From Variovorax sp. HW608 (GTDB lineage Bacteria > Pseudomonadota > Gammaproteobacteria > Burkholderiales > Burkholderiaceae_C): a DNA stretch of 64,000 bases. The position numbers were made by a program, and so were the translations under genes. The stretch covers positions 3,622,229 through 3,686,228 of the forward strand of contig NZ_LT607803.1 in assembly GCF_900090195.1 (NCBI RefSeq), in the 5' to 3' direction. Below are positions 19,677-29,879 of the stretch, piece by piece; within the stretch, counting starts at the first letter, position 1; each line of letters opens with the position of its first letter. Under the pieces are notes generated by a model, which did no database searches, was not told the DNA's origin, and was given only the letters and a program-made list of their open reading frames with translations.

Positions 19677-21091
19677 ACGCGCCCGTACGTGTCGGCCAGT
19701 CGAACGATGTCGTCTTCGCCGAGGTAGGCGCCGCATTGCACTTCGACGAGCACCAGCTCGTCCTCACCAATATTCGTCAATCTGTGTTTTTCCTTGAGCG
19801 GGATGTAGCGGTATTCGCCGGGGAGCGTCTTGTACTCGGTATCGCCGACCTGGACCATGGCCGTGCCGCGGACGACCACCCAGTGCTCCGCGCGCTGGTG
19901 ATGGTATTGAAGCGACAGGGCCTCGCCCGGCTTGACCGTGATGCGCTTGACCTTGTAGCCGTCCTCTTCCTTCAGCGAGGCGTAGGTGCCCCATGGGCGG
20001 TGCACCACGGCAGGCAGGTGGACCGTCTCGTGATTTCTTTCCTTGAGCGTGTCGACGACGCGCTTCACATCCTGGGCGTGGCTCTTGTGGGCGACCAGCA
20101 GGGCATCGGGCGTGTCCACGATCACGAGATCGTGCACGCCCAGCGCGGCGACAGTCTTCGGGCCGTGGCTGTCGATCTGCACGTGCGTGCCGGTGGTGTC
20201 GATGGCGACGGAATCCGCGGGCATGGTGTTCCCGCTCGCATCGGGCGTGTGGGCCTTGGCGACCGAAGGCCAGGAACCGACATCGCTCCAGCTGAATTTC
20301 GCGGGCACCACGTGGACGTTGTCCGCCTGCTCCATCACGGCGTAGTCGATGCTGATGTCCGGCTGCAGCCCGAATGCATGCAGGTCGAACTGGATCGCGT
20401 GGTCGGCCGCCTTGGACGAGTCGAGCGCGCGACGGGCGCTGGAGATGACCTCGGGGGCATGGCGTTCCAGGGCGCTGATGATGGTGTCTGCCGTGAAGCA
20501 GAACATGCCGCTGTTCCAGTAATAGCGCCCGGTTGCCAGGTACTCCTGCGCCGTCTGGAGATCCGGCTTCTCGACGAATCGTTTCGCACGCTGGCTCTCG
20601 CGGGATGCGTGTTCCACCTCGATGTAGCCGAAGCCGGTGTCGGGGCTCGTCGGGCTGATGCCGAACACGACGACGTTGCCCTGTAGAGCCAGCCTGAAGG
20701 CCTGGCTAGCGCTGGCCACGAAGGCCTCGACGTCCGGGACGAGGTGGTCGGCCGAGAGCACCAGCATCACGGTGTCGCCGCCGAACTGCTTGGCGCACTG
20801 GAGCGCCGCGAGCGCGATCGCGGGACCCGTATTGCGGCCCTTCGGTTCGAGCAGCAGCGTGGTATCGGGGGGATCGGCCATCTGCTTCAGCACATCCTTC
20901 GTCAGGAACTGATGGTCCTTGTTGGTGACGATCATCAGGTCGCCTGTGCCACAGGCTTGGCCCCGCTCGATCGCCTGCTGAAGCAGGGTCGAGCCCCCGA
21001 TCTTCATGAAAGGCTTGGGGAAGGCTTGACGCGATGCGGGCCAAAGTCGGGAGCCGGCGCCTCCCGAGAGGACAACGGATAGCAAGCGCAT
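19673..21091 (-). CDS. manC: Mannose-1-phosphate guanylyltransferase / mannose-6-phosphate isomerase
   Basis: 472 aa bifunctional type. Nucleotidyltransferase N-terminus LLSVVLSGGAGSRLWPASRQ, with FVEKPD and YYWNSGMFCF. The C-terminal cupin (HRPWGTY to HHQRAEHWVVVRGTA) carries the isomerase metal ligands. It supplies GDP-mannose to Gmd. It is the first gene of the minus-strand run, and the divergent gap of about 100 bp upstream must hold its promoter. No phosphomannomutase gene is seen here, so that step is encoded elsewhere. Confidence 0.95.
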   Translation of the reverse strand: MRLLSVVLSGGAGSRLWPASRQAFPKPFMKIGGSTLLQQAIERGQACGTGDLMIVTNKDHQFLTKDVLKQMADPPDTTLLLEPKGRNTGPAIALAALQCAKQFGGDTVMLVLSADHLVPDVEAFVASASQAFRLALQGNVVVFGISPTSPDTGFGYIEVEHASRESQRAKRFVEKPDLQTAQEYLATGRYYWNSGMFCFTADTIISALERHAPEVISSARRALDSSKAADHAIQFDLHAFGLQPDISIDYAVMEQADNVHVVPAKFSWSDVGSWPSVAKAHTPDASGNTMPADSVAIDTTGTHVQIDSHGPKTVAALGVHDLVIVDTPDALLVAHKSHAQDVKRVVDTLKERNHETVHLPAVVHRPWGTYASLKEEDGYKVKRITVKPGEALSLQYHHQRAEHWVVVRGTAMVQVGDTEYKTLPGEYRYIPLKEKHRLTNIGEDELVLVEVQCGAYLGEDDIVRLADTYGRV

Positions 21092-21195
21092 TATTTTTTG
21101 CTGGTAACTGGACGGGCGATAATTTTACCGGCCGCCCCTGATGGGACCCGTGGCGGGTGGCCTCCTCACCTATCAGCGACTCGAATTCCGACCAA
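21092..21195. promoter_or_regulatory. Divergent promoter region between manC and the GT operon
   Basis: Short AT-richer stretch (around 21091-21127, with ATTATTTTTTG and GATAATTTTA) between two divergent transcription units. It is the only place where promoters for both can sit. I cannot assign exact -35/-10 boxes with confidence. Confidence 0.5.
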
Positions 21196-23166
21196 ATGTC
21201 CAAACCCACGCTGCCGACGGCGCAGTTGTCCAGCAGCCGACGCACGTCAAGCGCGGGGCCCGAGCAGGCGCGATTGAACAGCGAAATCCGGGCGCTCCAG
21301 AATCGGGTGGCGAATTTGGAAGGGCAGATCGAGGCGCTTCGCAAGTCGACCAGTTGGCGCGTCTCGGCGCCCCTGCGCTGGCTGAGCCGCCGGCTGCGGC
21401 CGGTCGACGGCCTCGCGGACGCCGTAACCCTGCGGCGCGCAGAGACCTATGAGGAGTGGGTACGGCTCTACGACACCCCTGCCCCCGGCGTCGCGGACCG
21501 TCTTTGTTCGGAGATGAACGCTCGCCCGCGGCCGCCGTCGATTTCGGTCATCCTTGTCCCGGGGGCGGCGACTGCACCCATGATCGCGGCAACCTGTGCC
21601 TCCATCGGTGCCCAGGCCTATGCGCGCTTCGACGTCGTGGTCGCGGCGAACGCGGATTCCCTTTCTGCAATCGACGCGGATTGCGCGAGTGCGGGCGTCG
21701 AAAGCACGCGCCGCGTGCGGGTCCCGGTCGACCGCAATCAGCCCATCTCGCGCTCGCTGAACGCAGCGGTCGACGCGGCCAAGGGGGACTGGCTCCTCCT
21801 GCTGAAGCCAGGCGATGTCCTTGCGGCCCATGCGCTGTGCCACCTGGCCAGCGAGATCGAAGCGCATCCCGAAGGGCGGATCATCTACGCGGACGAGGAT
21901 GACGTCGACTCCCAGGGCCGCCGCAGCAATCCGCGCTTCAAGCCCGACTGGAATCCTGAGCTTTTCTACTCGAGGGATTTCATCTCGAGCCATGTCGCGA
22001 TCTCGAGGCTCGCGGCGCTCGAGGCTGGCGGCTTTCGCGAAGATTTCGATCCGGCTCCCGTCTATGACCTGGTGCTCCGGATGACCGAAGCCTGGGGCGG
22101 GGAACGGGTCCGCCACATCCCTCGCGTGCTTTGCCACCGTCTTCGAGAGCTATCCATCGTCGCGCCGGACGCAAGCACGGGCGAGGCGGAGAAACGCGCG
22201 CTGATCGATCATTTCTCTCGCGCCGGAACCGCTGCAGAGGTGGTCGATGCCGACGGTGGGCGCTGTATCCGCTACGGGCTGCCCGCCGAGCCGCCCCTGG
22301 TTTCGCTGATCATCCCGACGCGCAACGGGCTGGCCCTCGTCAGGCAGTGCATCGAAAGCATCGTCGCGGAGACCACCTATCCCAACTACGAGATCTTGCT
22401 GGTCGACAACGGCTCGGACGATCCGAACGCCCTGGCGTACTTCGAGGAGCTGCGCCGCCAGCCTGGCATCACCGTGATCCGCGACGACAGTCCGTTCAAC
22501 TACTCGGCGCTGAACAACATGGCCGTGCGGCACGCCCGTGGCGAGGTGATCGGGTTGATCAACAACGACATCGAAGTCATCTCCCCCGGCTGGCTGGACG
22601 AGATGGTGTCGCTGGCACTCCAGCCAGGCGTCGGTGCGGTGGGCGCCAAGCTCCTCTATCCGGATGAGACGATCCAGCACGGCGGGGTCCTGCTCGGCGT
22701 AGGCGGCGCGACGAGCATCGCGGCCCACGCGAACAAGTTCCTCTCGGCCTGGGACGGCGGCTACATGGGCCGTTCCCTGGCGCTGCAGTCCTTCTCGGCG
22801 GTCACGGCGGCTTGCCTCGTGGTGCGCAAGGCACTCTATGAAAAAGTCGGCGGCCTGAACGAAGTCGAGCTCAAGGTGGCCTACAACGACGTCGATTTCT
22901 GCCTTCGCCTGGGCGAAGCCGGTTATCGCAACCTCTGGACGCCGCATGCCAAACTCTTCCATCATGAATCCGCGACCCGGGGATCCGATTTCTCCCCGGA
23001 GCATCGCCAGCGTTTTGACCAGGAGCAGGCCTACATGAGATCGCATTGGGGGGCCCTGATCGCCAGGGACCCGGCCTACAACCCGAACCTCACCGTCTAC
23101 GCGGAAGATTTCGGCCTCGCATGGCCGCCGCGCGTGCCATGGCTGACCGGAGCGGCGAAACCATGA
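21196..23166 (+). CDS. Tandem-domain GT2 glycosyltransferase with STSWR coiled-coil leader
   Basis: 656 aa from ATG 21196. A GTG at 21157 would add 13 residues, and neither has a strong ribosome site. N-terminal coiled coil (RLNSEIRALQNRVANLEGQIEAL) followed by KSTSWRVSAPLRWLSRRLR, a short motif found on many O-antigen assembly enzymes. It then has two GT2 modules: a degenerate first one (VILVPGAATAPM, YADEDDVDSQ) and a canonical second one (VSLIIPTRNGLALV, VDNGSDDPNA, LINNDIEVI, YNDVDFCLRLGEAGY). Overlaps the next gene as ATGA. Likely a chain-elongating transferase. Confidence 0.9.
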   Translation: MSKPTLPTAQLSSSRRTSSAGPEQARLNSEIRALQNRVANLEGQIEALRKSTSWRVSAPLRWLSRRLRPVDGLADAVTLRRAETYEEWVRLYDTPAPGVADRLCSEMNARPRPPSISVILVPGAATAPMIAATCASIGAQAYARFDVVVAANADSLSAIDADCASAGVESTRRVRVPVDRNQPISRSLNAAVDAAKGDWLLLLKPGDVLAAHALCHLASEIEAHPEGRIIYADEDDVDSQGRRSNPRFKPDWNPELFYSRDFISSHVAISRLAALEAGGFREDFDPAPVYDLVLRMTEAWGGERVRHIPRVLCHRLRELSIVAPDASTGEAEKRALIDHFSRAGTAAEVVDADGGRCIRYGLPAEPPLVSLIIPTRNGLALVRQCIESIVAETTYPNYEILLVDNGSDDPNALAYFEELRRQPGITVIRDDSPFNYSALNNMAVRHARGEVIGLINNDIEVISPGWLDEMVSLALQPGVGAVGAKLLYPDETIQHGGVLLGVGGATSIAAHANKFLSAWDGGYMGRSLALQSFSAVTAACLVVRKALYEKVGGLNEVELKVAYNDVDFCLRLGEAGYRNLWTPHAKLFHHESATRGSDFSPEHRQRFDQEQAYMRSHWGALIARDPAYNPNLTVYAEDFGLAWPPRVPWLTGAAKP

Positions 23167-24155
23167 CGCTCTCGATCTCGGTCGCCCTGTGCACCTACAA
23201 CGGCGCGCGTTTCATCGCCGAACAGGTCCGCAGCATCTGCGCCCAGACCCGGCCGCCGTCGGAAATCGTGCTGTCGGACGATGCATCGACCGACGATTGC
23301 ATCGAAGTGGCGCGCGCGACGCTGGAGGCCTGCCTCGCCGAACGCCCTGGCCATTCGATTGCGCTGCGCGTCATTCGCAACGCGACCGCCCTGCGGGTCA
23401 CCAAGAACTTCGAGCAGGCGGTCGCTGCCTGCACGGGCGACCTGATCGCATTGAGCGACCAGGACGACGTCTGGCATCCGGAGCGCCTGGCGCGCATGGC
23501 GGCCGAGTTCGAGAAGCGCGCCGATCTGCTGCTGCTGCACTCCGATGCGCGGCTGGTCGATGGCGAGCGGCGCGATCTGGGCCAATCGCTTTTCCACGCG
23601 CTGGAAGTCAAGCAGTTCGAATTGGACTGGATTCATGGGGGGCAGGCCTTCGACGTCTTCTTGCGCCGCAACCTGGTCACCGGCGCGACGACGGTCTTCC
23701 GCCGCTCGCTGCTCGAACACGCCGTGCCGTTCCCGAAAGAGTGGATTCACGACGAGTGGCTGGCGATCGTCGCTTCCTCGATCGGCCGCGTCGACGTGCT
23801 GGAGCAGGAGCTCATCGAGTACCGCCAGCACGGCGGCAACCAGATCGGCGCGCGCCGCGATTCCTTCATGGGCAAGGTGCGCAAGGCGCTGGCTTCGCGC
23901 GGCGACACGCACGTCAAGCGTGCGCTCAAGGCCGAGCAACTGCTCGATCGGCTGTTGTCCCTGGGGGGGCTTGTCTCGCCGGATACCATCCAGAAGCTGC
24001 GCGACAAGCTCGAGCACCAGAGGTTCCGGGCGGCGCTTCCGCCCTCGCGGCTCGCCCGCTGCGTGCCCGTGCTGCGCGAGGCGATGACCGGCCGTTACAA
24101 CAAGTTCGGCCGCGGCACGCGCGGCGTCGTGCGCGACCTTTTCGAATCCGTCTAG
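23163..24155 (+). CDS. GT2 glycosyltransferase, rhamnosyltransferase-like
   Basis: 330 aa from ATG 23163 (ATGA overlap with the gene before). ISVALCTYNGARFIAEQVRS, LSDDASTDDC and LIALSDQDDVWHPERL give the nucleotide-sugar and DQD metal motifs, and DEWLAIVASS holds the probable catalytic base. This pattern is common in dTDP/GDP-rhamnosyltransferases of O-antigen loci. A soluble, membrane-associated enzyme is expected. Sugar specificity is inferred only from the D-rhamnose genes nearby. Confidence 0.9.
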   Translation: MTLSISVALCTYNGARFIAEQVRSICAQTRPPSEIVLSDDASTDDCIEVARATLEACLAERPGHSIALRVIRNATALRVTKNFEQAVAACTGDLIALSDQDDVWHPERLARMAAEFEKRADLLLLHSDARLVDGERRDLGQSLFHALEVKQFELDWIHGGQAFDVFLRRNLVTGATTVFRRSLLEHAVPFPKEWIHDEWLAIVASSIGRVDVLEQELIEYRQHGGNQIGARRDSFMGKVRKALASRGDTHVKRALKAEQLLDRLLSLGGLVSPDTIQKLRDKLEHQRFRAALPPSRLARCVPVLREAMTGRYNKFGRGTRGVVRDLFESV

Positions 24156-24180
24156 AAGAAACCCGATACTCGCACCCGGA

Positions 24181-25233
24181 ATGTCCGATACCAACGCCAT
24201 CCGCCGCGACGCCAGACCCACGGTCGTGGTCGTCATCCCGTTCTACAACGGTGCCGACTTCATCGAGCGCTCGGTCAAGAGCGTGTTCAACCAGACGGTT
24301 CCCGCCGACGAGGTGATCGTCGTCAACGACGGTTCGCGGCCCGAGGAGCGCGAAGCGCTGGGCGCGCTGAATGCACGCTTTCCGTTCAGGATCATCGACA
24401 AGGAGAACGGCGGCCAGGGTTCGGCGCGCAATGCCGGCGTTGCGGCGTCGAGCTCGGATTTCATCTGCTTCCTGGACCAGGACGACTTCTACCTTCCGAA
24501 TCACATCGAGCTCCTGGTCAATGCGATTCCGGCGGACGACGCGCGCTTCGGGTACGTCTATGCGGACCTGTACGAAGCCGATGTCGATGGCAACGTGGTG
24601 CGCACCGAACTGGTCAAGCAGCACGCCAAGCACAACCCCAAGACGAGCATCTTCGACCTGCTGCGCTACGACATGTTCGTGCTGCCGTCGGCCACGCTGG
24701 TGAGCCGCGCGGCCTTCGAAGCCGTGGGCGGATTCGATGCGCAGTTCATGGGCTTCGAGGACGACGACCTGTTCCTTCGCATCTTCCGCAAGGGCTACAG
24801 CAACCACTATCTCGATCGCGCGGTGACGGTCTGGTGCATCCACACCGAGAGCACCTCGTTCGGCATTCGCATGATCCGCAGCCGTTACCGCTTCTTCAAG
24901 AAGCTGGCGGAGACCTTTCCCGACGAGCCCAAGCGCGGACGCTTCTACCTGCGCGACTACCTGATGCCGCGCTTCGGCAAGCTCTTCGTCGACCACGCGA
25001 TCCAGGCCATCAAGCTCGACAACGAATACCGCGGCGAGATGTTCGAGCATCTCGACGACTACGTCCACATGGTGCTCACCAACCCCTACGTGGGCGTGCG
25101 CGCCAAGACCAAGCTGCGGATCACCCGCTTCCTGCTGGCCCACAGCTCGCCCGGGATGGTGCGCGCCGTCGGCGCCGCGACCAAGCTGCCGGTGTTCCGC
25201 GGCTTCCGCCGGATCTACCGCACCGAGGCTTGA
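24181..25233 (+). CDS. GT2 glycosyltransferase
   Basis: 350 aa starting ATG 24181, 25 bp after the previous stop. Motifs: VVVIPFYNGADFIERSVKSV, VNDGSRPEEREAL, GGQGSARNAGVAAS, CFLDQDDFYLPNHIE (metal site) and GFEDDDLFLRIFRKGY (acceptor/catalytic). The C-terminal 90 residues are basic and helical, fitting peripheral membrane attachment. Last gene of the plus-strand glycosyltransferase operon; its 3' end overlaps the convergent gene by 19 bp. Confidence 0.9.
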   Translation: MSDTNAIRRDARPTVVVVIPFYNGADFIERSVKSVFNQTVPADEVIVVNDGSRPEEREALGALNARFPFRIIDKENGGQGSARNAGVAASSSDFICFLDQDDFYLPNHIELLVNAIPADDARFGYVYADLYEADVDGNVVRTELVKQHAKHNPKTSIFDLLRYDMFVLPSATLVSRAAFEAVGGFDAQFMGFEDDDLFLRIFRKGYSNHYLDRAVTVWCIHTESTSFGIRMIRSRYRFFKKLAETFPDEPKRGRFYLRDYLMPRFGKLFVDHAIQAIKLDNEYRGEMFEHLDDYVHMVLTNPYVGVRAKTKLRITRFLLAHSSPGMVRAVGAATKLPVFRGFRRIYRTEA

Positions 25234-25985
25234 TTCTTTCGCATCGCCGCGCGAAAGCGCCAGAACGCGCGCGAGCTCCACACCTTGAGCAGGCTGGTCA
25301 CGTGCCAGTACAGATGCTTCGCATCGGTGCGGCTGGCGCGCTGGGCGTCGTGGCGCGCGAGCAGGTCCTCGGCCACCTGGAGCCTCCAGCCCGCGAGCTG
25401 GGTGCGGGCGCAGATGTCGAAGTCCTCGCCGTACATGAAGAAGCGCTCGTCGAAGCCGCCGATCTCGCGGTACGTCTCGCTGCGAAACAGCATGAAGAGC
25501 CCGGGAATCCAGTGCGGCACGACCGGCCGGACGTAGTCGGGGCGCTTGCGCGTAAGGATCTCGCGCGGCGTGATGATCGCCCGATGCTGCTCGGGCGCGT
25601 CCTTGCCGGGCTCCAGGATGCGCGGCGTCAGCAGGCCGCTTCGGGGCCCGGCCTCACCGATCAGCGGCCCGAGCACGTCCGCGTCGAAGCGGATGTCCGG
25701 ATTGAGCACCAGGAACCACGGCGTGCCGCAATGCCCGAAGGCCTGGTTGTGATTCGCCCCGAACCCCATCGGCGCCGCGTTGTCGATGCGCTCCAGCGCA
25801 AAGCGCCAGCTGGCGCCGGCGAGCACGTCGGGTTCCGGCACGTTGATGGTCAGCACCACCTTCCCGACCACCCCGTGGCTGAACCGGTCCAGCTGCTCCA
25901 GCAGCGGCTTGACCAGCGCCAGCTGACCGTGGCTCACGATCGATACGGTGATGGGTTTGTCCAGGGAGAGGGTGGGCGTCGGCAT
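25215..25985 (-). CDS. GT2 glycosyltransferase, WbbL/rhamnosyltransferase-like
   Basis: 256 aa from ATG 25985. ITVSIVSHGQLALVKPLLEQ, NAAPMGFGANHNQAFGH, FLVLNPDIRFDADVLG and WIPGLFMLFRSETYREIGGFDERFFMYGEDFDI-type ED motif are typical of rhamnosyltransferases acting on the first sugars of O-antigen (WbbL-like). It is convergent with the preceding operon and divergent from the WecA-like gene 44 bp away. An adaptor sugar transfer onto the GlcNAc-PP-lipid is a reasonable inference. Confidence 0.88.
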   Translation of the reverse strand: MPTPTLSLDKPITVSIVSHGQLALVKPLLEQLDRFSHGVVGKVVLTINVPEPDVLAGASWRFALERIDNAAPMGFGANHNQAFGHCGTPWFLVLNPDIRFDADVLGPLIGEAGPRSGLLTPRILEPGKDAPEQHRAIITPREILTRKRPDYVRPVVPHWIPGLFMLFRSETYREIGGFDERFFMYGEDFDICARTQLAGWRLQVAEDLLARHDAQRASRTDAKHLYWHVTSLLKVWSSRAFWRFRAAMRKNQASVR

Positions 25986-26029
25986 GGTCTAATTTCGCCC
26001 GGGGATTCTAGGGTTCCCGCTCCATACCC

Positions 26030-27124
26030 ATGATTGCATTGATCGTCATCAGCTTCCTCATCTCCGCCCTGGGCGTGCAGATCTTCATGCGCCGGGCCCG
26101 CCGGCACGCGCGGCGCTACGCGGCCGACATGCCGCAGCGCTTTCACAAAGGCCATGTGCCGCGCCTCGGCGGCGCGGGCATTCTCATGGGGATGGGGGTG
26201 GCGTGGCTGGTCGCCGGGATCCCCTCCGATCCCTTCAATGTGTCGTGGCCGCTCAAGACCTCGCTTCTCACGCTGGTGTGCATTTCGCCGGCCGTGCTCG
26301 GCGGCATCATCGAGGACGTGACGCAGCAGGTGTCGGTCCGCTACCGGCTCAGCCTCACGATCGGCTGCGCGCTGGTGGTGTGCTGGGTGCTCAACATCGG
26401 CGTGTACCGCACCGGCCTCCCGGTCCTCGACGGCTGGCTGCAGGCGATGCCCTACATGGCGCTGCTGATCGCGGCGTTGGCGATCGGCGGCCTTCCGCAT
26501 GCCTTCAACATCATCGACGGCTACAACGGGCTGGCCGGCACCGTGGCGGTGCTGGTGTGCCTCGCGATCTCGCACGTGGCGCTGCAAGTCGGCGACCGGC
26601 AGCTCGCGGCGATGGTGATCTGCCTGGTCGGCGCCACCGTGGGTTTCCTGATGTGGAACTACCCGCGTGGCAAGATCTTCGCCGGCGACGGCGGCGCCTA
26701 CGTCTGGGGCATGGTGATCGCCATCGCGGCGGTCACGCTGGTGCAGCGGCACCGGGTCGTGTCGCCGTGGTTTCCGATGCTGCTGCTGATCTATCCGGTC
26801 TGGGAGACGGTGTTTTCGATCTACCGGAAGGTCGCGCGCGGCCAGTCGCCCGGCATGGCCGATGCGCTGCACTTCCACCAGCTGATCTTCCGCCGCATCG
26901 TCCGCGTGGCCTTTGCGGACGACGAGGCGCGCCAGCTGCTCGCGCGCAACAACCGGACCTCGCCGTACCTGTGGATCTTCGCCGCGCTGACCGTGGTGCC
27001 GGCGGTGCTGTTCTGGAACAACACCCTCGTGCTGGTCGCCTTCTGCATCCTGTTCATCGCGACCTACGTGGCCGCCTACCTCATGATCGTGCGCTTCAAG
27101 GTCCCGCGCTGGCTGCGGCCCTGA
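26030..27124 (+). CDS. MraY/WecA-family polyprenyl-phosphate sugar-1-phosphate transferase
   Basis: 364 aa with about ten membrane helices. Characteristic cytoplasmic motifs: [43 protein letters not shown] (metal-binding aspartates) and [14 protein letters not shown]. This family starts lipid-linked glycan synthesis by moving HexNAc-1-P from UDP-HexNAc to undecaprenyl phosphate, so it is the probable initiator for the polysaccharide encoded here. WecA and WbpL subtypes cannot be separated by eye. Confidence 0.9.
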   Translation: MIALIVISFLISALGVQIFMRRARRHARRYAADMPQRFHKGHVPRLGGAGILMGMGVAWLVAGIPSDPFNVSWPLKTSLLTLVCISPAVLGGIIEDVTQQVSVRYRLSLTIGCALVVCWVLNIGVYRTGLPVLDGWLQAMPYMALLIAALAIGGLPHAFNIIDGYNGLAGTVAVLVCLAISHVALQVGDRQLAAMVICLVGATVGFLMWNYPRGKIFAGDGGAYVWGMVIAIAAVTLVQRHRVVSPWFPMLLLIYPVWETVFSIYRKVARGQSPGMADALHFHQLIFRRIVRVAFADDEARQLLARNNRTSPYLWIFAALTVVPAVLFWNNTLVLVAFCILFIATYVAAYLMIVRFKVPRWLRP

Positions 27125-27174
27125 GTTCGGCGTCACAATTCCCGAATCCGGACTTCGTCTTTCGACCGCCCACC

Positions 27175-28068
27175 ATGACCGATTCCTTCCTCAACATCTC
27201 CCCCCGCGACAAGGCCGAGATCCTGGCCCAGGCGCTGCCGTACATCCGCAAGTTCCACGGCAAGACCATCGTCATCAAGTACGGCGGCAACGCCATGACC
27301 GATCCCGAACTGCAGGCGGACTTCGCGGAGGACGTGGTGCTGCTCAAGCTGGTGGGCATGAATCCGGTGGTGGTGCATGGCGGCGGCCCGCAGATCGAGG
27401 CGGCGCTCAACCGGCTCGGCAAGAAGGGCCACTTCATCCAGGGCATGCGCGTGACGGACTCCGAGACCATGGAAGTCGTCGAGTGGGTGCTGGCCGGCGA
27501 AGTGCAGCAGGACATCGTGGGCCTCATCAACCAGGCCGGCGGCAAGGCGGTGGGCTTGACCGGTCGCGACGGCGGCCTGATCCGCGCCCAGAAGCTCAGG
27601 ATGGCCGACCGGAACGATCCGAACCTGCATCACGACGTGGGACAGGTCGGCGACATCGTCTCGATCGACCCGAGCGTGGTCAAGGCGCTGCAGGACGACG
27701 CCTTCATCCCGGTCGTGAGCCCGATCGGCTTCGGCGAGGAGAACGAGAGCTACAACATCAATGCCGACGTCGTCGCCGGCAAGCTGGCCACGGTGCTCAA
27801 GGCCGAGAAGCTGATGATGCTGACCAACACGCCCGGCGTGCTCGACAAGAACGGCAAGCTCCTGACCGACCTGAGCGCGCGCGAGATCGACGAACTCTTT
27901 GCCGACGGCACGATCTCCGGCGGCATGCTGCCCAAGATCGAAGGTGCGCTCGATGCGGCCAAGAGCGGCGTGAACGCGGTGCACATCATCGACGGCCGCG
28001 TGCCGCACGCGATGCTGCTCGAAATCCTGACCGAGCAGGCCTTCGGGACGATGATCCGGGCCCGGTAG
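27175..28068 (+). CDS. argB: N-acetylglutamate kinase
   Basis: 297 aa from ATG 27175. Amino-acid-kinase fold: [59 protein letters not shown] and [18 protein letters not shown]. It phosphorylates N-acetyl-L-glutamate in arginine synthesis in the cytoplasm. It is a housekeeping gene marking the chromosomal frame around the polysaccharide locus. It lies 50 bp after the WecA-like gene and ends close to the convergent galE. Confidence 0.97.
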   Translation: MTDSFLNISPRDKAEILAQALPYIRKFHGKTIVIKYGGNAMTDPELQADFAEDVVLLKLVGMNPVVVHGGGPQIEAALNRLGKKGHFIQGMRVTDSETMEVVEWVLAGEVQQDIVGLINQAGGKAVGLTGRDGGLIRAQKLRMADRNDPNLHHDVGQVGDIVSIDPSVVKALQDDAFIPVVSPIGFGEENESYNINADVVAGKLATVLKAEKLMMLTNTPGVLDKNGKLLTDLSAREIDELFADGTISGGMLPKIEGALDAAKSGVNAVHIIDGRVPHAMLLEILTEQAFGTMIRAR

Positions 28069-28081
28069 GCCCGTCGTCCTT

Positions 28082-29101
28082 TCAGCGTTCGTAGCCCTTG
28101 GGGTTGGCTTGCTGCCAGCGCCAGCTGTCGGCGCACATCTGGTCCAGGCCGCGGCGGGCGCGCCAGCCGAGGATCTCCTGGGCCAGTGACGGGTCGGCCC
28201 AGTAGGCCGGAACGTCGCCCGGCCGGCGGGGCCCGATTTCGTACTTCAGCGGGCGGCCGCTGGCGCGCTCGAAGGCCTTCACCACGTCGAGGACCGACGC
28301 CCCCTGGCCGGTACCGAGGTTGACCTTCAGCAGGCCCGGCTGCTTTTCCGCGTGACGCAGCGCCGCCACATGTCCCTCGGCGAGATCCATCACGTGCACG
28401 TAGTCGCGCACGCCGGTGCCGTCGGCGGTCGGGTAGTCGCCGCCGTGCACCGCCAGCTTTTCGCGCAATCCGACCGCCACCTGGCAGACGAAGGGCATCA
28501 GGTTGTTGGGCTTGCCCTGCGGGTGCTCGCCGATCAGGCCGCTTTCGTGGGCGCCGACCGGATTGAAATAGCGCAGCAGCGCGATCCGCCACTCCGGGCG
28601 GGCGTGCTGCAGATCGGACAAGGCCTCTTCGACCATCAGCTTCGACCGCCCGTACGGATTGGCCGGGCGCAGCGCCGCGTTCTCGGGAATCGGCGAGCGG
28701 TCGGGGTCGCCGTAGACGGTCGCCGACGACGAGAAGATCAGCGTATGCACGCCGGCGGCCTGCATCGCCGCCGCCAGCACCAGGGTGCCGTAGACGTTGT
28801 TGTCGTAATAGGTGATCGGGTCGGCCACGGAGTCGCCGACCGCCTTCAGCCCGGCGAAATGGATGACGCCGCCGATGGGCTGGTCGCGGAACAGCTTGTC
28901 GAGCAGCGCCCGGTCGCGGACATCGCCTTCGATGAACTGCGGCTTCTTGCCGATGATCCGTTCCAGCCGGTCGAGCACCCGCACATCGCTGTTGACGAGG
29001 TTGTCCAGGATCACCGGCGTGTAGCCGGCCTGCGCCAAGGCCACGCAGGTGTGGCTGCCGATAAAGCCGGCGCCGCCGGTGACAAGAATGCTTGTGCTCA
29101 T
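28082..29101 (-). CDS. galE: UDP-glucose 4-epimerase
   Basis: 339 aa extended SDR: ILVTGGAGFIGSHTCVALAQ, HFAGLKAVGDSVADPITYYDNNV, SSSATVYGDP and catalytic NPYGRSKLMVEE, then RYFNPVGAHESGLIGEHPQG, all diagnostic for GalE. It interconverts UDP-glucose and UDP-galactose for glycan precursors. Convergent with argB (13 bp between stops) and divergent from the SlmA-like gene. Confidence 0.96.
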   Translation of the reverse strand: MSTSILVTGGAGFIGSHTCVALAQAGYTPVILDNLVNSDVRVLDRLERIIGKKPQFIEGDVRDRALLDKLFRDQPIGGVIHFAGLKAVGDSVADPITYYDNNVYGTLVLAAAMQAAGVHTLIFSSSATVYGDPDRSPIPENAALRPANPYGRSKLMVEEALSDLQHARPEWRIALLRYFNPVGAHESGLIGEHPQGKPNNLMPFVCQVAVGLREKLAVHGGDYPTADGTGVRDYVHVMDLAEGHVAALRHAEKQPGLLKVNLGTGQGASVLDVVKAFERASGRPLKYEIGPRRPGDVPAYWADPSLAQEILGWRARRGLDQMCADSWRWQQANPKGYER

Positions 29102-29222
29102 CGAATTCGATCCAGGCCGGTTGAAAAGATGTGTCGATTCTGCGCGACAAGCAGGGCTTGCCCGCTTGGCAGGCGCTCACACCCCTGTGCGAGAATCATT
29201 TTTTTACATTTTGCGCGTGCCC

Positions 29223-29873
29223 ATGCAGAACGACGAGCCTAGCGCCGTTGGCGCCCCCAGCGACAGTTCAGACACGGTGGCCGCACCGCCGGTGCGCAAG
29301 CGCCCCAAGCCGGGGGAACGGCGCGTGCAGATTCTCCAGGCGCTGGCCGCAATGCTCGAGCAGCCAGGTGCCGAACGTGTGACCACCGCGGCGCTGGCCG
29401 CGCGCCTCGACGTCAGTGAGGCCGCACTTTACCGACACTTCGCGAGCAAGGCGCAGATGTTCGAGGGCCTCATCGACTTCATCGAGCAGAGCGTGTTCAC
29501 CCTCGTCAACCAGATCGTCGAACGCGAGGACGCAGGCCGCGATCGGGCCGCGCGCATTGTCGCGATGGTGGTGCAGTTCGCCGAAAAGAACCCCGGCATG
29601 ACCCGCGTGATGGTCGGCGATGCGCTGGTGTTCGAGAACGAGCGCCTGCAGAACCGCATGAACCAGTTCTTCGACAAGATCGAGGCCACCCTCCGCCAGA
29701 CCCTGCGCGATGCCGCGTCGGGTGAGGGCTCGGCCACGCCCACCGTCGATGCGCAGGTGCGGGCCTCCGCGCTCACCGCCTTCGTGGTGGGACGGCTCCA
29801 GCGCTTCGCGCGCTCGGGATTCCGGCGCGCGCCCTCCGAGAATCTGGATGCGGCGGTTGCGCTGATGCTCTGA
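29223..29873 (+). CDS. slmA: SlmA-like TetR-family nucleoid occlusion factor
   Basis: 216 aa from ATG 29223; upstream in-frame codons belong to galE antisense. N-terminal disordered tail, then the TetR helix-turn-helix (RRVQILQALAAML, VTTAALAARLDVSEAALYRHFASKAQMFEGLIDFIE). The YRHFASKAQMFEGLI stretch and the C-terminal RFARSGFRRAPS match SlmA-type proteins, which bind DNA and block FtsZ ring formation over the nucleoid. The argB neighbourhood is common in related bacteria (recalled, not checked). Confidence 0.85.
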   Translation: MQNDEPSAVGAPSDSSDTVAAPPVRKRPKPGERRVQILQALAAMLEQPGAERVTTAALAARLDVSEAALYRHFASKAQMFEGLIDFIEQSVFTLVNQIVEREDAGRDRAARIVAMVVQFAEKNPGMTRVMVGDALVFENERLQNRMNQFFDKIEATLRQTLRDAASGEGSATPTVDAQVRASALTAFVVGRLQRFARSGFRRAPSENLDAAVALML

Positions 29874-29879
29874 GTTGCA

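Noticed and set aside
26203..28068. 621-codon frame running from the WecA-like gene into argB
   Set aside because: Its first half is an out-of-frame reading of the membrane protein. argB starts at its own ATG 27175.
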